64,000 nucleotides of DNA from Xylophilus sp. GOD-11R (GCF_033546935.1 NZ_CP137854.1:2108001-2172000), one strand, 5' to 3'; shown: positions 27,074-36,145, counted from the stretch's first letter. A program made the numbers and translations. The notes: generated by a model from the letters alone, not told the origin.

Positions 27074-28149
27074 GCGCGCATCGCCGACTCTTCGCGGCGC
27101 GTGTTGCGCGCCGATTGCCAGAGTTCGCCTACGACGGTGAAGAAGCTGTCGCGGTTGGTCAGTCGGTACGAAGCGTCGGCCGGCAGGTGCTGCATGAGGC
27201 GGCGGTGGGCCTCGTCCATGTTGTGGTACGGCAGGGCCGGAAACAGATGGTGCAGCGCGTGGTAGCGCAGGCCGACGGGGAAAAAGGCGACAGTGAGCCA
27301 GGTCTGGCCGGTGATGTTGATGGATTCCTCCACCTGCCCGGCGTGGTCCATCGGCGTGCCGTCGTTCACGTATTTGTGTGCGGCGAGGTTGCGCACCCAG
27401 TTCAGGCCGAGCGTGAAGGCCAGCAGCAGATAACCCATGAAGACCTGCCAGCCGGTGATGACGTCGAACGCCACCAGCATAGCCAGCGTGGCGAGGAAAG
27501 CGAAGCACAGGGCTTCGACGATCTTCAGGTGCTTGTCGAAGCGCTTGGGGAAGCGTTCGCTGTAGTAGGGGTTGGACACGGCCGCCGAGGCGCGGGTCAG
27601 CACCCAGTGGCGCAGTTTGGCGTTGAACCACGACAGCGGGCCGAGCACGCCGAAGCGCACCATCATGAACAGCGGCAGCAGCGGCGCCTGGGCCAGGTAT
27701 TTGACGGTTTCACCGATCGGCGAGGAGCCCAGCGGCAGGTATTCGCCGTCGGTCGGGGTTCCGAAGCGGCGGTGGTTGTGGTGCTCGACGTGGTTGCTGT
27801 ACATCACCCACGGCATCAGGAAGGGCACGCCCAGCAGGATGTTCCAGGCGCGCTTGAACCACACCATCTGGCCGCTCGGCATGTGCACGATTTCGTGGAT
27901 GAAGGTGCCGGCACGAAAGAACAGGAAGGCCGCCAGGAGGAAGGCGCCGATCTGCAGGGCGCTCCAGGGAGTGGCCAGGAAGTACACCGCCGTCATGGCC
28001 CAGCCGATGCCGGCGCTCAGCAGGAAGTCCGTCCAGTAGATGGCGGGCGAGCGCTCGAGGAGGTCGTCGATGAGGCCTCGCGCCTGATCGCGCCACGCAA
28101 AATTTTGAGATGCAGGCCTCTTCGAAGCGAGACCCGATGAAGCTGACAT
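27046..28149 (-). CDS. Fatty acid desaturase family membrane protein
   Basis: 367 residues from the ATG at 28149; a TTG 15 bases upstream is less likely. It has hydrophobic membrane segments and the three histidine boxes of membrane di-iron desaturases/hydroxylases: HEIVH near residue 85, HVEHHNH near 120, and LRYHALHHLFP near 310. The box spacing fits acyl-lipid or sphingoid-base desaturases/hydroxylases. It is first of a four-gene run (desaturase, lipid kinase, ABC exporter, acyltransferase) and overlaps the kinase gene by 28 bases. Expected role: modify an acyl or sphingoid chain of the cluster's lipid. Confidence 0.88.
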   Translation of the reverse strand: MSASSGLASKRPASQNFAWRDQARGLIDDLLERSPAIYWTDFLLSAGIGWAMTAVYFLATPWSALQIGAFLLAAFLFFRAGTFIHEIVHMPSGQMVWFKRAWNILLGVPFLMPWVMYSNHVEHHNHRRFGTPTDGEYLPLGSSPIGETVKYLAQAPLLPLFMMVRFGVLGPLSWFNAKLRHWVLTRASAAVSNPYYSERFPKRFDKHLKIVEALCFAFLATLAMLVAFDVITGWQVFMGYLLLAFTLGLNWVRNLAAHKYVNDGTPMDHAGQVEESINITGQTWLTVAFFPVGLRYHALHHLFPALPYHNMDEAHRRLMQHLPADASYRLTNRDSFFTVVGELWQSARNTRREESAMRAWLPRSNRS

Positions 28150-28263
28150 GGACGTGGCTTTCAAAACGACGCGAAAAAAACGTAATTATCCAGGATAGCG
28201 TCTGCAAAAAAAACGTGCAGACCTCCGCAAATGGTGATTGACAGTTGCGGTTTGCCGACGAAA

Positions 28264-29106
28264 TCAGAACGTGGAGTCGACCAGCGTCAGTTCAAGCGGT
28301 GCTTCGGAGGCGGCCGCGGTGAGGCGCACGCGCACCGGGGCGTAGTGGCGTGACGGGTCGAGCCAGACCTCTGCCTGGGTGTCGTCGGGGTCCGGCGCCT
28401 CGCGCACCCATTTCACGCTGTTGACCACACCGCCGGGCAGGCGGATGGTTTCCGGGCCGGCAGATTCGAATACCCAGTCGCTGGCGCGGCCTTTGGTGCC
28501 GACCACGAAAAGCGTCAGCTTGGTTCCGGCGCGTGCCCGCTTCGCGTCCGCCGTCAGGATGGCCGGCAGCTGGACCAGCCAGCTCAGGCGGTCCTGCGCG
28601 CCGGGCGGCAGGGCGATGTCTTCGTTGCGGGTGCCGGAGAACGAGATGCGCGTGTCGTCACGATCGAAGGTGACGTCGCGGTCGGACTTGCCGAGGCGAT
28701 GCTCCGCATAGAGCGCCGGCGCGATTCCGGCATGGTCGAAGCCGCCGCGGCTCGCCCAGTTGAGCACGGTGAAGCCCGCGACGTAGCCCTTGAGGCTGGC
28801 TTCGTAGCTGTCGCCGGTCTTGGTCCAACGCATTTCACCGTGGCCGCGCACGCCACCGCGCTGGATCTGGTACTGCAGCGCGAAGGAGCGGGGAATGTTG
28901 GTGGAGTAGACCTTGGCGGCCGTGCGGATCTCGACGGGCGCGGATTCCGGCGCCGCGGATTCGCTCGTGGCGGGCGCGGCGTCCGGTGCGGCCAGCGCCA
29001 TCGGTAGCGGACTGAGCAGGCCGAGGCAAAGCAGCAACCGCATCGCTTTGAAGAAGCGGCGGGCGTCAGTCACATCGGAAACAGAAAAGGGGGGGAACTT
29101 GGACAT
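28264..29106 (-). CDS. DUF3108 domain-containing periplasmic protein
   Basis: 280 residues from the ATG at 29106. An internal ATG at 29043 would start exactly at the signal peptide (MRLLLCLGLLSPLPMALA) and is an equally good start. After a Pro/Ala-rich linker, the DUF3108 beta-sheet domain begins at IPRSFALQYQIQRGGVRGHG and runs to the end, with the conserved HAGIAPALYAEHRLGKSDRD region. The function of DUF3108 proteins is not established; they are secreted beta-rich proteins. It lies 15 bases downstream of the Tam41-like gene and probably belongs to that operon, which would put a periplasmic component next to the head-group enzymes. Confidence 0.8.
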   Translation of the reverse strand: MSKFPPFSVSDVTDARRFFKAMRLLLCLGLLSPLPMALAAPDAAPATSESAAPESAPVEIRTAAKVYSTNIPRSFALQYQIQRGGVRGHGEMRWTKTGDSYEASLKGYVAGFTVLNWASRGGFDHAGIAPALYAEHRLGKSDRDVTFDRDDTRISFSGTRNEDIALPPGAQDRLSWLVQLPAILTADAKRARAGTKLTLFVVGTKGRASDWVFESAGPETIRLPGGVVNSVKWVREAPDPDDTQAEVWLDPSRHYAPVRVRLTAAASEAPLELTLVDSTF

Positions 29107-29121
29107 GGGCAGCGGCCGAGG

Positions 29122-30066
29122 CTACCGCAAGACACCACGTCTGCGCAGCCGCCAATAGATTGCCGGCGCAGCCAGAAGGGGGTGGCGCCGCTGGAATTCG
29201 GTGGGCTCGATGCGGTAGCCGCTGTGGCGTTCGACCTTCCAGGCGACGTAATCGGTGGCGTTGTCGAAGGTAAGGGCGGCCTTGAGCAGGCGCGCCAGGT
29301 TGAGCGGCCGGCCCAGGCGCTGGCGCCGCTGCCAGGCGGCTTCGGCGTGCGCGCGTTCGCTGGCGCTCAATTTCGGTTCCAGGCGCCCGTCGGGTTGCGG
29401 CACGAAGGCGATGCCGCCCGCCTGCCACGCCAGGGGCAGGAGCCGGCAATACCGGGTTTCCTCTCCGGCAAGCAGGTCGTTGGCCCGCCCGGCGCGCTCC
29501 ACACGCACTTCTGCCGCATAGGTGCGCTGGTACAGCCTGCGCCAAAAGGTCGCGCCATCGGCTGATGCCGGCCCCAGGCGTGCGGCCCACTGGCTGGCGG
29601 CGACGACCGCGTCGCAGACGGCGTCGCGCATCGCCTCGAAAGACCTGGCGTCTCGCGCATGCACGCACTGGCAAGGCTGGGAAAAACGCGCCCACAGCGT
29701 GGTGTCGATCCGCTCGACCGACATCGCACGGCGGAACTGCGCCACGCTCATGACCGCGTACTTGGCCCGCAGGCCGTTCTGGCCAGCGGCCTGCGCGGAT
29801 TGGTCCAGATAGCCGACGTTGGGCGGCAGCACCCGATTGGCCGCTGCGGCAAAGCGCGATGCGGGCCAGTCGGAGACTCGGTCGACCAGGATGTAGAAGT
29901 CGAGCACGCCGTCGAGATCGCCAGTGCGCAGCGACGAGCCGTAATAAAGCACCGCCGCCGCGCCGCCCCGCGCCCGCGCGGCCAGCCGTCGCGCCAGGGC
30001 CGCAACTGCGGGCGGCGCCTCGCGCTTCAGCTCGGCGTCTATCAGTGCGCGGAGCTCGACGGTCAC
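29122..30066 (-). CDS. Nucleotidyltransferase-fold protein, possible Tam41-like CDP-lipid synthase
   Basis: 314 residues with a GTG start overlapping the stop of the CDP-alcohol phosphotransferase gene (GTGA). An N-terminal pol-beta-like nucleotidyltransferase core is recognisable: YYGSSLRTGDLDGVLDFYIL near residues 41-60, with acidic residues where the metal site is expected. Next come a W/N/Y pattern and KYAVMSVAQFRR, then TTLWARFSQP. This order (YGS, LDF-VD, KY-V-S, LW-RFSQP) resembles mitochondrial Tam41/Mmp37, which makes CDP-diacylglycerol from phosphatidic acid and CTP. The resemblance is from reading, not a search. Coupled to a CDP-alcohol phosphotransferase, it could make CDP-diacylglycerol or CDP-ceramide. 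Confidence 0.5.
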   Translation of the reverse strand: MTVELRALIDAELKREAPPAVAALARRLAARARGGAAAVLYYGSSLRTGDLDGVLDFYILVDRVSDWPASRFAAAANRVLPPNVGYLDQSAQAAGQNGLRAKYAVMSVAQFRRAMSVERIDTTLWARFSQPCQCVHARDARSFEAMRDAVCDAVVAASQWAARLGPASADGATFWRRLYQRTYAAEVRVERAGRANDLLAGEETRYCRLLPLAWQAGGIAFVPQPDGRLEPKLSASERAHAEAAWQRRQRLGRPLNLARLLKAALTFDNATDYVAWKVERHSGYRIEPTEFQRRHPLLAAPAIYWRLRRRGVLR

Positions 30067-31190
30067 TGCGGGCTGGCGAGCCAGGAACGCAGCGCGCCGC
30101 CGCGCTTGGCAGCTGCGGCCTGCACCAGCTGCACGGCATGCACGCCCAGGCAGAGCACGGTCCAGATGGCGACGGCGTAGATGCCGATATCCGGGCGGCT
30201 TCCGATGACCGAGGCGGTCAACAGCAGCAGGTTGGGATTGCGCCGTGCGGTGATCAAGCGGAACCAGCTGTCAAAGCGGCGCCAGACATGCATCTCGATG
30301 CCGAAGCAGGCGATGAAGACGCCTTCTTCCACCCGCTGCAGGATGTAGCCGGCGACGATCGCCACCAGTGCGGCGGTGGCGTATTGAAGCGGCAGACCGA
30401 CGGCGGGCAGGCCGACGATCCACGCCCACCACCAGAAGGGCGGATGCACCAGGTCGATGGAGTGGTCGAAGAAATCGCCGAAGCGGGAGGACCGCAGCGT
30501 GACCCGCGCGAGCTTGCCGTCGACCGTGTCCAGGAAGGTCATGATCCAGGCCGCCACCAGGCCCCAGGCGTAGTGACCGGTCCAGAAAGCCCACATGGCG
30601 GCCAGCACCATCACCAGGCTGAGCGAGGTGACCTGGTTGGGCGTGATGCCGGCGTTGGCGCAGACCTTGGTCACGTAGCGCGCGGGGCGCGGCCAGGCAT
30701 AGAGGGTGACGAGGTCGGTCACGCCCTTGTAGGCGCCGGCGAAGGTGCGGCGCTCGATGGCGGGCAGGTTGTCTTCGGTGAGACGCAGCAGGTAGGGCGG
30801 TTCGCGCTTGCGCAGCTTGTCGTTGTAGTTGTCGGCGATCTCCACCGCAGAAACTTCGTGGGCGTCGGCCGGTGCCTTGCCGGCGGCGAGCAGGGCCAGG
30901 GCGTCGGGCGTGCCTGCGGCGCCGACGCTCACCGCCACGATGTCGCCTTCGGGCGCCCGCAGCGCGACGTCGCTGGTGGAGCGGGCCAGGCCGCGCACCA
31001 GCGCTTCGTCGAAGATCCAGTCGGCGCGCAGCAGGATGCTGCGGTCGGCGGCGCCCACCATGGCATCGGCGTTGGCTCGCTTGAGCTGGCGCTGGATGCG
31101 TTCGGCGGAAGTCATGCCCCAGATGCTGACCGGGGATTCACCGACGACGGCCCCGGCGACGCGGAGAGGGGAGGTCTTGCCCGCGTTCAC
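30063..31190 (-). CDS. CDP-alcohol phosphatidyltransferase with degenerate N-terminal nucleotidyltransferase-like domain
   Basis: 375 residues with a GTG start at 31190. The catalytic motif is complete: D221-x2-DG-x2-AR-x8-G238-x3-D242-x3-D246 (starting DTVDGKLARVTLR). Six membrane helices surround it, with GITPNQVTSLSL just before. Residues 1-120 look like a worn nucleotidyltransferase domain of the kind fused in bifunctional IPCT-DIPPS enzymes, but the usual catalytic GDH-like motif is replaced (LLRADWIFDE) and no P-loop-like start remains. The enzyme should transfer a phospho-alcohol from a CDP carrier. Coupled to the Tam41-like gene downstream and divergent from the phosphoesterase gene. 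Confidence 0.85.
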   Translation of the reverse strand: MNAGKTSPLRVAGAVVGESPVSIWGMTSAERIQRQLKRANADAMVGAADRSILLRADWIFDEALVRGLARSTSDVALRAPEGDIVAVSVGAAGTPDALALLAAGKAPADAHEVSAVEIADNYNDKLRKREPPYLLRLTEDNLPAIERRTFAGAYKGVTDLVTLYAWPRPARYVTKVCANAGITPNQVTSLSLVMVLAAMWAFWTGHYAWGLVAAWIMTFLDTVDGKLARVTLRSSRFGDFFDHSIDLVHPPFWWWAWIVGLPAVGLPLQYATAALVAIVAGYILQRVEEGVFIACFGIEMHVWRRFDSWFRLITARRNPNLLLLTASVIGSRPDIGIYAVAIWTVLCLGVHAVQLVQAAAAKRGGALRSWLASPQ

Positions 31191-31271
31191 AGAGGCAGAC
31201 AGCCGTGCCGGGCTTTGGTTTTTGGCATGATCGAAACTCGAGGGTCAGAAAAAAGCAGTGGGCGATTATCG

Positions 31272-32168
31272 ATGAGCGGGTTTACTTTTGCGCACGTGTC
31301 CGACGTGCATCTTCCGTTCGAGCCCGTGTTGACCACGCGCCAACACTTTTCCAAGCGCCAGCTCAGCGCCTGGTCGTGGCAGCGGCGTCGTGCGCTGCAC
31401 CGGCGCGAGATCGTCGACGCGCTGGCGGCCGACGTGCAGTCGCAGGCGGTCGACCACATTCTCATCACGGGCGACATCACCAATTTTTCGCTGCCGGGCG
31501 AGTTTCGGCAGGCGGCCGACTGGCTCGCCGGATTGGCGCCGCCAGACCGGCTGAGCCTGGTCCCTGGCAACCACGACGCCCTGGTGCCGATCGACGACGA
31601 CGTGGGCCTGGGTTCTTGGTCGCGATGGACCCGGCTGGAGCAGGGCTGGCCCTTCGTGCACCGGCGTGGCGAGGTCGCGGTGATCGGGCTCAATTCGGCC
31701 CTGCCCACCGCGCCGCTGCTGGCGCGCGGCCGCCTGGGCGACGCGCAACTGGCGCGGCTGGAACAGGTGCTGACCGAGGAAGGCGAGGCCGGCCGCATTC
31801 GCGTGGTGATGCTGCATCATCCACCGGCGCGGGGCGCCATTCAGTGGCGCAAGGCGCTGGCCGATGCGGCTGGCCTGCGCGCCGTACTGAAGCGCGCAGG
31901 CGCCGAACTGGTCTTGCACGGCCACGCCCGCGACGCCCGCATGGATTCGGTGCCGGGGCCGCGCGAGCCGATTCCCTGCCTGTGCGTGCCCTCGTCGTCC
32001 GCCGTGCCCAATCCCAAGGACCAGGGCGCCATGTGGCATCGGCTGCACCTCACGCCGGCCCATGTGCCCGGCGGCCCGCAGCTACGGGTGGAGGTGCGCC
32101 GCTGGTCGGTCGAAACCGATGCCTTCGTCGACGACGGCGGCTACACGCTGGCGCTGCCACGCGGCTGA
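31272..32168 (+). CDS. Calcineurin-like metallophosphoesterase
   Basis: 298 residues. The start at 31272 was taken because the phosphoesterase domain begins there (FTFAHVSDVHLPFEP, with metal ligands Asp11 and His13). GDITN, the GNHD block in LVPGNHDALVP, and HHPP follow. The last metal motif, normally GHxH, reads GHAR, so one histidine ligand is missing or shifted. It resembles the CpdA/Icc phosphodiesterase branch. At the head of the plus-strand lipid operon it could remove a phosphate from a phospho-lipid intermediate or cleave a CDP-linked compound. Confidence 0.85.
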   Translation: MSGFTFAHVSDVHLPFEPVLTTRQHFSKRQLSAWSWQRRRALHRREIVDALAADVQSQAVDHILITGDITNFSLPGEFRQAADWLAGLAPPDRLSLVPGNHDALVPIDDDVGLGSWSRWTRLEQGWPFVHRRGEVAVIGLNSALPTAPLLARGRLGDAQLARLEQVLTEEGEAGRIRVVMLHHPPARGAIQWRKALADAAGLRAVLKRAGAELVLHGHARDARMDSVPGPREPIPCLCVPSSSAVPNPKDQGAMWHRLHLTPAHVPGGPQLRVEVRRWSVETDAFVDDGGYTLALPRG

Positions 32169-32239
32169 TCCCCTCGGCGCAGGCGAGAATATCGCCTTTG
32201 TCAAAAAGTCACCCGACTCCACCCTGGATCTTTTCGCCG

Positions 32240-32683
32240 ATGGGCAACGAGACTGAAACCAAGTTCGGCGACCCCGCCAATCGCCTGATGCAGACCGACT
32301 GCTGGACCCTGCTGCTGCGCCCCAAACAGCCGACGCTCGGCTCCCTGGTGCTGGTGTGCCGCGAGCCGGTGCAGGCCTTCTCCGACGTCAGCGAAAAAGC
32401 CTTCGTCGAGATGCGTTCGCTGGTGCGCGCCATCGAATCGGCGCTGCGCGACTTCGTCGGCTACGAGCGCATCAACTACCTGATGCTGATGATGGTCGAC
32501 CCCGACGTGCATTTCCACGTCATCCCTCGCTACGAAGGCGCCCGTGATTTTTCGGGCGTGGCGTTCGCCGATGCCGGCTGGCCCGGCCCGCCGGCACTCG
32601 ACAGCGCAGTCGCGCTCGACGACGCCACCCGCGCCGCGTTGCTGGCCCGGCTGCGCGAAAGCCTCAAGGCCCACGCCGCCTAG
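32240..32683 (+). CDS. HIT-family protein
   Basis: 147 residues from the ATG at 32240; longer readings upstream lack family features. The histidine triad region is DPDVHFHVIPRYEG near residues 90-103. The first position of the HxHxHxx motif is Asp, and the two following histidines are kept. The N-terminal half (LVLVCREPVQAFSDVSEKAF) is typical of HIT hydrolases/transferases of nucleotide conjugates. It lies 11 bases before the LptF-type gene. A role with CDP- or AMP-linked intermediates of the lipid pathway is possible but unproven. Confidence 0.85.
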   Translation: MGNETETKFGDPANRLMQTDCWTLLLRPKQPTLGSLVLVCREPVQAFSDVSEKAFVEMRSLVRAIESALRDFVGYERINYLMLMMVDPDVHFHVIPRYEGARDFSGVAFADAGWPGPPALDSAVALDDATRAALLARLRESLKAHAA

Positions 32684-32694
32684 GACTGCGCCGG

Positions 32695-33876
32695 ATGCGC
32701 CTGCTTCCCCTCGATCGCCTGGATCGCTACGCGCTTCGCATGTTCGCCGTGCCCTTGCTGACGGCCATGGCGACCATGTTGGTGGCGACCATGCTGCAGC
32801 GCCTGCTGCGCCTGTTCGATATTGCGGCGTCCACGGGGGCCGCGCTGTCGGGCGTGCTCCTGATGGCGGCCGACCTGGTGCCGCACTACCTCGGGCTGGC
32901 GCTGCCGGTGGCGTTCACCGCGGCCACCTTCATGGCCGCCACGCGCATGAACGACGACTCCGAACTCGACGCCATGCTGGCCAGCGGCCGGTCCATCGCG
33001 CGGGTGGCGGCGCCTTATTTCATGCTGGCGGTGCTGCTGAGCATCTTCAATTTCTACCTGTTCGGCCACATGCAGCCGCTGGCGCGCTACGACTACCACG
33101 TCAAGATGGATGTGGCGCTGCAGACCAACTGGGATGCGCGTGTCGAGGAAAACCGCTTCGTCGACATCGCGCATGGTTTCAGCTTCAGCGCCGACAGTGT
33201 CGACGACGGCGGACGCCGCTTCAAGGGCGTGTTCCTGTCCAAGCGGGTCGGCGGCACCGAAGAGATCACCACCGCGGCCTCGGGCCAGCTCGAAAGCGCC
33301 CTCGGCGGCGCGGGCCTGCTCATGCGCCTGCACGACGGCCTGCGCATGCGCGAAACCGCCACCGGCGAAGTCACCACCACGCGGTTCGTCGACGGCTTCT
33401 TCCGCGACATGCTGCCCCACGGCGAGCCCTTCCGCCCGCGCGGCGACACCGCCAGCGAACGCACCATGCCCGAACTCTGGCAGGCCATGTGCAGCACCTG
33501 CGACCAGGCCTGGGCGGCCGAATTCCACAGCCGGCTGGCGCGTTCGCTGATCCCGCCGCTGCTGCCGCTGCTGGCCCTGCCGCTGGGCATGGCCTCCAAG
33601 CGCGGCAAGCGCACGCCCGGCGTCATCTTCGCGTCGCTGTCGCTGCTGCTGCTCAACCACGCGCTGCAGTTCGGCAAGAGCCTGGCCGAGAGCGGCCGGG
33701 TGCATGCGGCAGTCGCCGTGTGGACGCCCTTCGTGCTGTTCGCGCTGATGAGCCTCTGGATCTTCCGCGGCAGCCTCGCCTGGCCGGGTGACAACCCGGT
33801 GACCCGCGCCGTGCTGGCTTTCGAGAGCCTGCTCGACCGCGCGCGTCCGCGCCGTACCGCCAAGGCCGTGTCATGA
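32695..33876 (+). CDS. LptF/LptG-family permease (first of a pair)
   Basis: 393 residues. Three N-terminal membrane helices ([20 protein letters not shown] and onward), a large periplasmic beta-jellyroll-type region (about 130-260) and three C-terminal helices, the YjgP/YjgQ layout. LptF and LptG with LptB2 extract lipopolysaccharide from the inner membrane. Canonical lptFG in this group of bacteria are normally beside pepA, which is absent here, so this pair is probably a paralogue. Its stop overlaps the second permease start (ATGA), and that one overlaps a CDP-alcohol phosphotransferase. This suggests a dedicated extraction system for the lipid made by the cluster. Confidence 0.88.
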   Translation: MRLLPLDRLDRYALRMFAVPLLTAMATMLVATMLQRLLRLFDIAASTGAALSGVLLMAADLVPHYLGLALPVAFTAATFMAATRMNDDSELDAMLASGRSIARVAAPYFMLAVLLSIFNFYLFGHMQPLARYDYHVKMDVALQTNWDARVEENRFVDIAHGFSFSADSVDDGGRRFKGVFLSKRVGGTEEITTAASGQLESALGGAGLLMRLHDGLRMRETATGEVTTTRFVDGFFRDMLPHGEPFRPRGDTASERTMPELWQAMCSTCDQAWAAEFHSRLARSLIPPLLPLLALPLGMASKRGKRTPGVIFASLSLLLLNHALQFGKSLAESGRVHAAVAVWTPFVLFALMSLWIFRGSLAWPGDNPVTRAVLAFESLLDRARPRRTAKAVS

Positions 33877-34940
33877 CCCGTGGCATGCCCGCTTATTTCC
33901 GGCAGCGTGTGGGCTCGCAGATCCTGGTGCTGCTGCTGGTCATCACCGCCCTGATGCAGCTGCTGGAGCTGCTCGACGTCACCACCGACGTGCTCAAGCG
34001 CGACCTCGGCGTGCTCGGCATCCTGTACTACGGCGCGTTGCGTGTGCCGGCCGACATCGTCACCGCGCTGCCGCCGGCCGTGCTCATCGGCACGCTGCTG
34101 GCGCTGAGCTCGATGGCGCGCAATCTCGAGATCGTCACCATGCGCGCGGCAGGCGTCGGCATGTCGCGCATGCTGGCCTACCTGCTGCCGGTGGGGCTGG
34201 CGCTGGCCATCGGCCAGTTCGCGCTGACGGAACTGGTGCTGCCCGGCGCCGACAACCAGCTCAAGACCTGGTGGAGCGCCAGCGCACCCGATGACGACAC
34301 GCCGACGCGCCTCTGGGCCCACACCAAGGGCGGCACGGTGTCCATGGACCGCATCAGCCCCGACGCCCACGAGCTCATGGGCGTGCGCCTCTACGTGCGC
34401 AATGCCGAAGGCCTGATGGTCGACCGGGTGGTGGCCACACGGGCGCTCTGGGACGGCAAGGCCTGGCAGCTGCAGGGCGTGACCGAGATCGGTGTCTCGG
34501 CCGAGAAGATCGTCCGCACCCATGTGGCCGATCGCGAGTGGGACACCAATCTGCGTCCCGACGACGTACTGCGGCTCGACGTTGACCGGCCCAACCTGTC
34601 GACCATGATGCTCGCCCAGGTCATCGAAGGCACCCGCGCCGGCACCCTGCCGCACCGCTACTACGAAACGGTGCTGTACCGCTCGTTCGCCGCGCCGCTG
34701 GGCATCTTCGTGATGTTGCTGCTGGCCTTGCCCACCGCCGCCGTGCTGCCGCGTTCCGGTGGCGGCGGGCGCGCCATGGGCATCGCACTGGTGCTCGGTC
34801 TTCTTTTTCTTTTGTGCGACGGCATGATCGCCGCGCTCGGCACCAGCTCCCGCTGGCCGCCGGCGGTGATCGCCCTCGCTGCCCCGGTGCTGTTCGCGGC
34901 CATCGGCCTTTTGCAACTGCACTCCTGCGAGCGCATATGA
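33873..34940 (+). CDS. LptF/LptG-family permease (second of a pair)
   Basis: 355 residues, same YjgP/YjgQ architecture: N-terminal helices (QILVLLLVITALMQLLELLD), cytoplasmic coupling region MARNLEIVTMRAAGVGMSRM, periplasmic domain at about 125-270, C-terminal helices. The ALSSMARNLEIVTMRAAG segment is close to that of LptG. Four-base overlaps tie it to the first permease upstream and the CDP-alcohol phosphotransferase downstream. No lptB or lptC gene is in the window; it may use the housekeeping ATPase. Confidence 0.88.
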   Translation: MTRGMPAYFRQRVGSQILVLLLVITALMQLLELLDVTTDVLKRDLGVLGILYYGALRVPADIVTALPPAVLIGTLLALSSMARNLEIVTMRAAGVGMSRMLAYLLPVGLALAIGQFALTELVLPGADNQLKTWWSASAPDDDTPTRLWAHTKGGTVSMDRISPDAHELMGVRLYVRNAEGLMVDRVVATRALWDGKAWQLQGVTEIGVSAEKIVRTHVADREWDTNLRPDDVLRLDVDRPNLSTMMLAQVIEGTRAGTLPHRYYETVLYRSFAAPLGIFVMLLLALPTAAVLPRSGGGGRAMGIALVLGLLFLLCDGMIAALGTSSRWPPAVIALAAPVLFAAIGLLQLHSCERI

Positions 34941-36145
34941 ATTTCTGGATTGACACGACGGCCGCCGCCCGCGCGCAGGCCCTGTTCGGCGTTCCGCCGA
35001 TCGAGCGGCTCAAACGCAGCGTCGGCAAGCTCGCGGCCGGCACGCGGGTATTGCTGTCGGGCACCGACGACGGCAAGACCGACTGGCCGAACGCCATCGT
35101 CGACGCCGACCCCGCCGCGCTCGGCGCCCGGCTGCGCAAGGCGCTGGCCAACGGCCCGCTGGTGGCGGTCGACGGCGGCAACGCCATCGACCCGCGGCTG
35201 GTCGCCTTTCTGTTGGCCAGCACTGCCCCTTGCATCGCATCGCGGGGGGAGGGCGCCCGCCGGGCCGTGGCGCTCTACCTGCAGCCCTCGCTCGCCGATG
35301 CGATACCGGCCGACGCGCAGGACCTGGGCGCGGTTGCCGACGCGCTGGCAGCCGCCGGCCTGGTCGCGCCGGTGGACGAAACCGCGTTTCCCGCTTACGT
35401 GAACAAGCTGCGGCGTACGCTGCCGTACTGGATCTACGCGGTGAACACGCCCCAGGTTCGCCGCGAGCTCGAAAAGACCATGTTCTGGGACAACTACAAA
35501 GGCTCGACCGACCTGTTGACGCGCTGGGTGTACCCGCCGCTCGTCTGGCAGCTCACGCGCCTGTGTACCCGCTGGCGTGTGCATCCCAATACGGTGACGG
35601 TGATCTCCATCATCCTCACCATCGCAGCGGTGCCGCTGTTCGCGCAGGGCGATTTCTTCTGGGGCTTCGTCTGCGCCTACGGCATGAGCGTGCTCGACAG
35701 CGTGGACGGCAAGATCGCCCGCGTCACGCTCACCGACTCGGCCATCGGCAACGTGCTCGACCACGGCGTCGACATCGTGCATCCGCCGTTCTGGTATTTC
35801 GCCTGGGCTTGGGGCCTGGGCGCCCACAGTTCGGCCGACCCCCTCTACCAGGCCGCGCTCTGGCTCATCTTCTTCTACGTGGCCGACCGCATCGTGCTGG
35901 GCATCGCCAAGGCACGGCTCGGCTTCGCACTGCATGCCGCCACCCGGCTCGACGGCCGGGTGCGCAGCTTCATCGCCCGACGCAACATCACCATGACCAT
36001 CATGGCGGTCGCGTTGGCGATCGGTGCCGGCCCGGCCGGTTTCTACATCGTCACCGCGTGGCAGGGTCTTACTTTCGGATGGCACGCCGTCCGCACAATC
36101 TGGGTAGGATTTCTGGCTCGCACCAAAGCCCGTCCGACAGCCTGA
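34937..36145 (+). CDS. CDP-alcohol phosphatidyltransferase with N-terminal extension
   Basis: 402 residues. The ATG at 34937 overlaps the permease stop. The complete catalytic motif runs from D254 (DSVDGKIARVTLTDS) through G271, D275 and D279, inside a six-helix membrane domain preceded by WRVHPNTVTVISI. Residues 1-150 form a soluble domain that may be a remnant nucleotidyltransferase (LLSGTDDGKTDWPNAIVDAD) without recognisable catalytic residues. It should transfer a phospho-alcohol head group from a CDP-linked donor to a lipid, or the reverse pairing. The next gene, a ceramide synthase-type GNAT, starts on its last base, so a ceramide acceptor is plausible. Confidence 0.87.
   Translation: MNFWIDTTAAARAQALFGVPPIERLKRSVGKLAAGTRVLLSGTDDGKTDWPNAIVDADPAALGARLRKALANGPLVAVDGGNAIDPRLVAFLLASTAPCIASRGEGARRAVALYLQPSLADAIPADAQDLGAVADALAAAGLVAPVDETAFPAYVNKLRRTLPYWIYAVNTPQVRRELEKTMFWDNYKGSTDLLTRWVYPPLVWQLTRLCTRWRVHPNTVTVISIILTIAAVPLFAQGDFFWGFVCAYGMSVLDSVDGKIARVTLTDSAIGNVLDHGVDIVHPPFWYFAWAWGLGAHSSADPLYQAALWLIFFYVADRIVLGIAKARLGFALHAATRLDGRVRSFIARRNITMTIMAVALAIGAGPAGFYIVTAWQGLTFGWHAVRTIWVGFLARTKARPTA

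Noticed and set aside
32181-32197. Hairpin AGGCGA-gaata-TCGCCT between the phosphoesterase and HIT genes as a terminator
   Set aside because: No T tract follows and the GAGAATATCGCC type of sequence often precedes genes in related bacteria, more like a promoter element; evidence is too weak either way.
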